60,823 nucleotides of DNA, from assembly GCA_002070215.1 (NCBI GenBank), contig MWCV01000002.1:98952-159774 (forward strand), written 5' to 3'. Positions 58,199 through 60,823 of the stretch are shown here, piece after piece. The translations under genes were made by a program, and so were the position numbers. The notes under the pieces were generated by a model. It had not been told where the DNA came from. It ran no database searches and saw nothing but the letters and a program-made list of their open reading frames with translations. Position 1 is the stretch's first letter. Every line of letters begins with the position of its first letter. This DNA comes from Chloroflexi bacterium ADurb.Bin180 (GTDB lineage: Bacteria; Chloroflexota; Anaerolineae; UBA2200).

Positions 58199-59878
58199 TT
58201 GACCCACGACACAAGTGATTCAGGGAGCAAGGGTCTCCCATCTCAGGAGCAGGCGAAGGTGCAGCACCGCACCACCTGCGACGGACGAGAACTCGGCCAG
58301 GCAATAGAAAGCAGCACCACCTGGCTCGAGAAGCATATCGAGTTCGTCAACTCGCTTAACGTGTACCCTGTTCCCGATGGAGATACCGGGACCAACATGT
58401 ATCTCACCATGCAGGCTGCGCTGCGCGAGGTATCTACGGTGACGGACTCATCCGCAGGAGTCGTTGCTCAGGCACTCGCGCATGGTGCGCTGATGGGCGC
58501 CAGGGGCAACTCGGGCGTGATCCTCTCGCAGATATGGCGCGGCGTGGCCAAACACCTGGAGAACAAGCCCAGATTGAATGCAGCTCACTGGGCACAGGCC
58601 CTCCGAGAGGGCGCAGCCACTGCCTACAAAGGTGTGATGAGACCGGTTGAGGGCACCATCCTGACCGTGATTCGAGAGGCCTCCGATGCAGCGGCCGCGG
58701 CCGCCACAGCAAGCTCGGACCTCGTCTATGTCACAGAGCGCGCTCTGCATCAAGCTCGCTCCACACTGCAGCGCACTCCCGACCTGTTGCCCGTACTCAA
58801 GGAAGCGGGGGTGGTAGACGCAGGAGGCCAGGGCCTTTGCTTCATCCTGGAAGGCTTCTTGCGCTTTCTGCGCGGCGACCAGCCCGAAGCAGCACCGGCT
58901 CGCAAGACCACCGCTCAGGTCGAACATGACCACATCGAGGGTGGCCAGTATGGCTACGACATCCAGTTCCTCATCTCTGGCCAGCGCCTGGCCATCGATG
59001 AGATCAGAGAGACTCTCTCGGCCATGGGCGACAGCCTTCTGGTCGTCGGCGACGAGTCGCTTGTCAAAGTGCACATTCATTCAGACAACCCGGGCCCGAT
59101 TCTGACCTATGCCACCAGCAAGGGCGCTCTGAGTGACATTGTGCTCGAGAACATGCAGGAGCAGTATCAGCAGTTCATGACCAGGCAAGAACCCAGGCCT
59201 CCTCACCAGAATCAGCCGCTCGGCGACATTTCCATTGTCGCTGTGGCCAACGGCGAGGGGCTGCAGAGGGTATTTGAGAGCCTGGGCGCCGGGACCACAG
59301 TGGTCGGCGGTCAGACGATGAACCCGAGTACCGAAGAACTGGCCGCTGCCGTGGACAGTCTGCCTACGTCGCAGGCGATCATCCTTCCGAACAATCCCAA
59401 CGTGATCCTGACGGCCCAGCAGGTACAGAACCTGACTGCCAAGCAGGTCGCCGTAGTACCTACCAAGACCATTCCCCAGGGTATCGGGGCCTTGCTGGCC
59501 TTCAACTACCAGTCTGACCTCAAGACCAACGCCGACCTGATGGAGCGTGCCGCCGCCCCGATCCAAACTATCGAGATCACCAGCGCCGTGCGCTCGGTGC
59601 ATATCAATGGCATGCACATCCGTGAGGGGCAGTTCATCGGTCTGCTGAACGGAGAGCTCGTCGAAGCCAGCAACGACGTACACCAGACAGCCCAGATTAT
59701 GCTGCAAAGGCTGGAGATGAGCCGCTACGAGATCATTACCATTTACTGGGGAGCGGACATCACCGAGCGCCAGGCACTGGAACTCGTTGCCTGGACCAGG
59801 GCCCATTACCCCGACAAAGAGGTCGAGTTGGTTGAGGGCAAACAGCCATACTACCAGTACATTATCTCTGTCGAATGA
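58199..59878 (+). CDS. fakA: Fatty acid kinase catalytic subunit FakA-like (DAK2 domain, YloV)
   Basis: A 559-residue protein. The N-terminal DAK2 (DhaL-type) nucleotide-binding domain contains YPVPDGDTGTNMYLTM and GARGNSGVILSQIWRG; the middle and C-terminal DegV-like part includes SIVAVANGEGLQRVFESLGA and NNPNVILTAQQV. FakA phosphorylates fatty acids bound to a DegV protein (FakB), which is encoded next. Start is TTG at 58199 with GGAGGAAC upstream. Confidence 0.92.
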   Translation: MTHDTSDSGSKGLPSQEQAKVQHRTTCDGRELGQAIESSTTWLEKHIEFVNSLNVYPVPDGDTGTNMYLTMQAALREVSTVTDSSAGVVAQALAHGALMGARGNSGVILSQIWRGVAKHLENKPRLNAAHWAQALREGAATAYKGVMRPVEGTILTVIREASDAAAAAATASSDLVYVTERALHQARSTLQRTPDLLPVLKEAGVVDAGGQGLCFILEGFLRFLRGDQPEAAPARKTTAQVEHDHIEGGQYGYDIQFLISGQRLAIDEIRETLSAMGDSLLVVGDESLVKVHIHSDNPGPILTYATSKGALSDIVLENMQEQYQQFMTRQEPRPPHQNQPLGDISIVAVANGEGLQRVFESLGAGTTVVGGQTMNPSTEELAAAVDSLPTSQAIILPNNPNVILTAQQVQNLTAKQVAVVPTKTIPQGIGALLAFNYQSDLKTNADLMERAAAPIQTIEITSAVRSVHINGMHIREGQFIGLLNGELVEASNDVHQTAQIMLQRLEMSRYEIITIYWGADITERQALELVAWTRAHYPDKEVELVEGKQPYYQYIISVE

Positions 59879-59901
59879 CGCGTCTGCCAAGGAGTTGACC
59901 C

Positions 59902-60738
59902 ATGCTCAAGATCGTCACCGATAGCTCTTCTGACATGTCTCCCAGCCTTTGCGCCGAGCTGGGAGTCAGCGTCGTGCCCGTCAGGATCACTTTCGGAGCC
60001 AAGACCTACCATGACGGTGTGGACATCGACCGGACCACTTTCTATCAGCACCTGAGCAAGAGTTCGGCCTTGCCCACCGTCGAACCGCCCGCCCTCGAGC
60101 AGTTGCAGGACACGTACAGCCGGCTGCTCAAGGGCACCGATCAGATACTGTCAATACACAGTTCATCGCGGCTCAACAAGACCACCCTGATCGCTCAGCA
60201 GGCAGCCAAGTCCTTCCTCGGGCACACCAGAATCACGGTCGTCGACTCGCGATTGATCTCGTGGGGTCTCGAAACGGTAGTCATTCTCGCGGCAGAAGCA
60301 GCCAGGAAGGGCTCAACCACGGAAGAAATCGTCCGCCTTTTGCGCGGGCTGATCCCCCACATCTATATGGTTTTCTTCACCGAGAACCCCGACTATCTGG
60401 AGCGCCAATCTCATCCCGGCCGCGGCCGGATGATTACCGACAACCTGCCCGGCGCCCGTCCTCTGCTGATCATGGAGGATGGCGAAATCGTCCCCATGGA
60501 CAAGATTCGCACGCGCGGCAAGTCACTGGACCGGTTGTTCGAGTTCGTCGCCGAGTTTGCTCACTTTGAGCAGGTGGCCATCCTGCAGGGTCGGGCATCA
60601 GACGACACCCAACTGCTCTTTCAGCGGTTGGCTGAGGCCTTTCCGCAGAAGAGGCTTGATGTCAAGCCTTATGGTCCCGCCCTGGCTACGTACCTCGGCC
60701 TCGACGCCCTGGGCGTAGCAGTCTACGAGGGGATTTAG
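59902..60738 (+). CDS. DegV family protein (fatty-acid-binding FakB-like)
   Basis: A 278-residue DegV protein. KIVTDSSSDMSPSLCAELGVSVVPV, the threonine-rich SALPTVEPPALEQLQDTY, and HSSSRLNKTTLIAQQA are the family marks of the lipid-binding pocket. Being 23 bases downstream of fakA, it likely supplies the bound fatty acid to FakA. ATG at 59902 has AAGGAG before it. Confidence 0.94.
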   Translation: MLKIVTDSSSDMSPSLCAELGVSVVPVRITFGAKTYHDGVDIDRTTFYQHLSKSSALPTVEPPALEQLQDTYSRLLKGTDQILSIHSSSRLNKTTLIAQQAAKSFLGHTRITVVDSRLISWGLETVVILAAEAARKGSTTEEIVRLLRGLIPHIYMVFFTENPDYLERQSHPGRGRMITDNLPGARPLLIMEDGEIVPMDKIRTRGKSLDRLFEFVAEFAHFEQVAILQGRASDDTQLLFQRLAEAFPQKRLDVKPYGPALATYLGLDALGVAVYEGI

Positions 60739-60768
60739 GGCGGTCAGTGTGGCCCCCGGGGGCGCGTC

Positions 60769-60823
60769 GTGACAATTGACCTGGAGCGGCTCGCCCACAA
60801 GCTTTGCGGCAAGCACGGTATAC
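60769..60823 (+). CDS. Start of a gene cut by the window edge, possibly recG
   Basis: GTG at 60769 opens a frame (TIDLERLAHKLCGKHGI) that runs to the edge; a GGGGGCG run is just before it. The only support for recG is gene order: in B. subtilis recG lies downstream of yloU-yloV. The visible residues are too few for identification. Confidence 0.35.
   Translation, partial: MTIDLERLAHKLCGKHGI

Noticed and set aside
1-60823. Mobile elements, prophage or CRISPR
   Set aside because: No transposase, integrase, phage structural gene, terminal repeats or regularly spaced repeats were found; codon style looks uniform by eye.

Overview
The window is about 61 kb of densely packed chromosomal DNA, roughly 60% G+C. 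Nearly every base lies in a gene, operons are short, and genes often overlap by 1-19 bases. Gene content (PdxS/PdxT vitamin B6 synthesis, FakA/DegV fatty-acid kinase, Asp23, CinA-type amidohydrolase, an Ycf45-like R3H ATPase, c-di-AMP receptor, a T-box leader, no outer-membrane genes) suggests a Gram-positive-like or monoderm bacterium. My best guess is a Chloroflexota (Anaerolineae-like) genome. That placement is inferred from gene content and order, not from a marker-gene search. I see no insertion sequence, prophage, CRISPR array or rRNA.

Layout. 1-8.9 kb, mostly minus strand: priA (cut by the window edge), a MEMO-family gene, gmk, an fmdB-type zinc ribbon on the plus strand, then darA, tmk, an R3H/AAA ATPase, an unrecognised GNAT-like gene and pdxST. 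9-10.1 kb: a radical SAM DNA-modification/repair protein. 10.2-14.8 kb, minus: a five-gene mannose-family PTS operon (IIA, IIB, fused IIC-IID, class I aldolase, zinc dehydrogenase). 15-18.4 kb: a MacAB-type exporter. 18.4-21.5 kb: tRNA-Ala(CGC), a leucine T-box leader with a second tRNA-Ala(GGC) inside it, then leuS. 21.5-25.4 kb: xseA, xseB, tdh, kbl. 25.4-28 kb: a phosphofructokinase with diphosphate-type residues on minus, and infC-rpmI-rplT on plus. 28-33 kb: an rRNA/tRNA methyltransferase, pncC, an exonuclease, obg, nadD and a TIM-barrel protein. 33-42 kb, minus: a pyruvate-kinase-C-like protein, two unrecognised genes, tRNA-Val, argS, polA, dinB. 42-47.5 kb, minus: a TraR/DksA zinc finger, an S1-domain protein with a long structured leader, a DUF1461-type membrane protein, a spermidine-synthase-like fusion and a PIG-L deacetylase. 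47.6-56.7 kb, plus: an MBL hydrolase, ssnA, a 77-residue membrane protein, ygfK and a yqeC-mocA fusion (accessory genes of selenium-dependent molybdenum hydroxylases), then a HAD phosphatase and rlmN. 56.7-60.8 kb: rpe, rpmB (minus), asp23, fakA, degV and the first codons of a gene likely to be recG.

The most unusual feature is at 18.45-19.03 kb. One consensus promoter appears to drive tRNA-Ala(CGC), the sensing half of a leucine T-box, a complete tRNA-Ala(GGC), the antiterminator/terminator half of the same T-box, and leuS. Cutting the tRNA out of the transcript would sever the sensor from the switch. The second is the roughly 270-base leader of the S1 gene at 44.09-44.36 kb. It has a strong promoter, several stem-loops and a terminator-like hairpin 30 bases before the gene, and I cannot assign it to a known RNA class. 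Other points of interest are an infC start that can only be ATA, promoters placed at or just before start codons (leaderless xseA and obg), and a PTS with a fused IIC-IID subunit.
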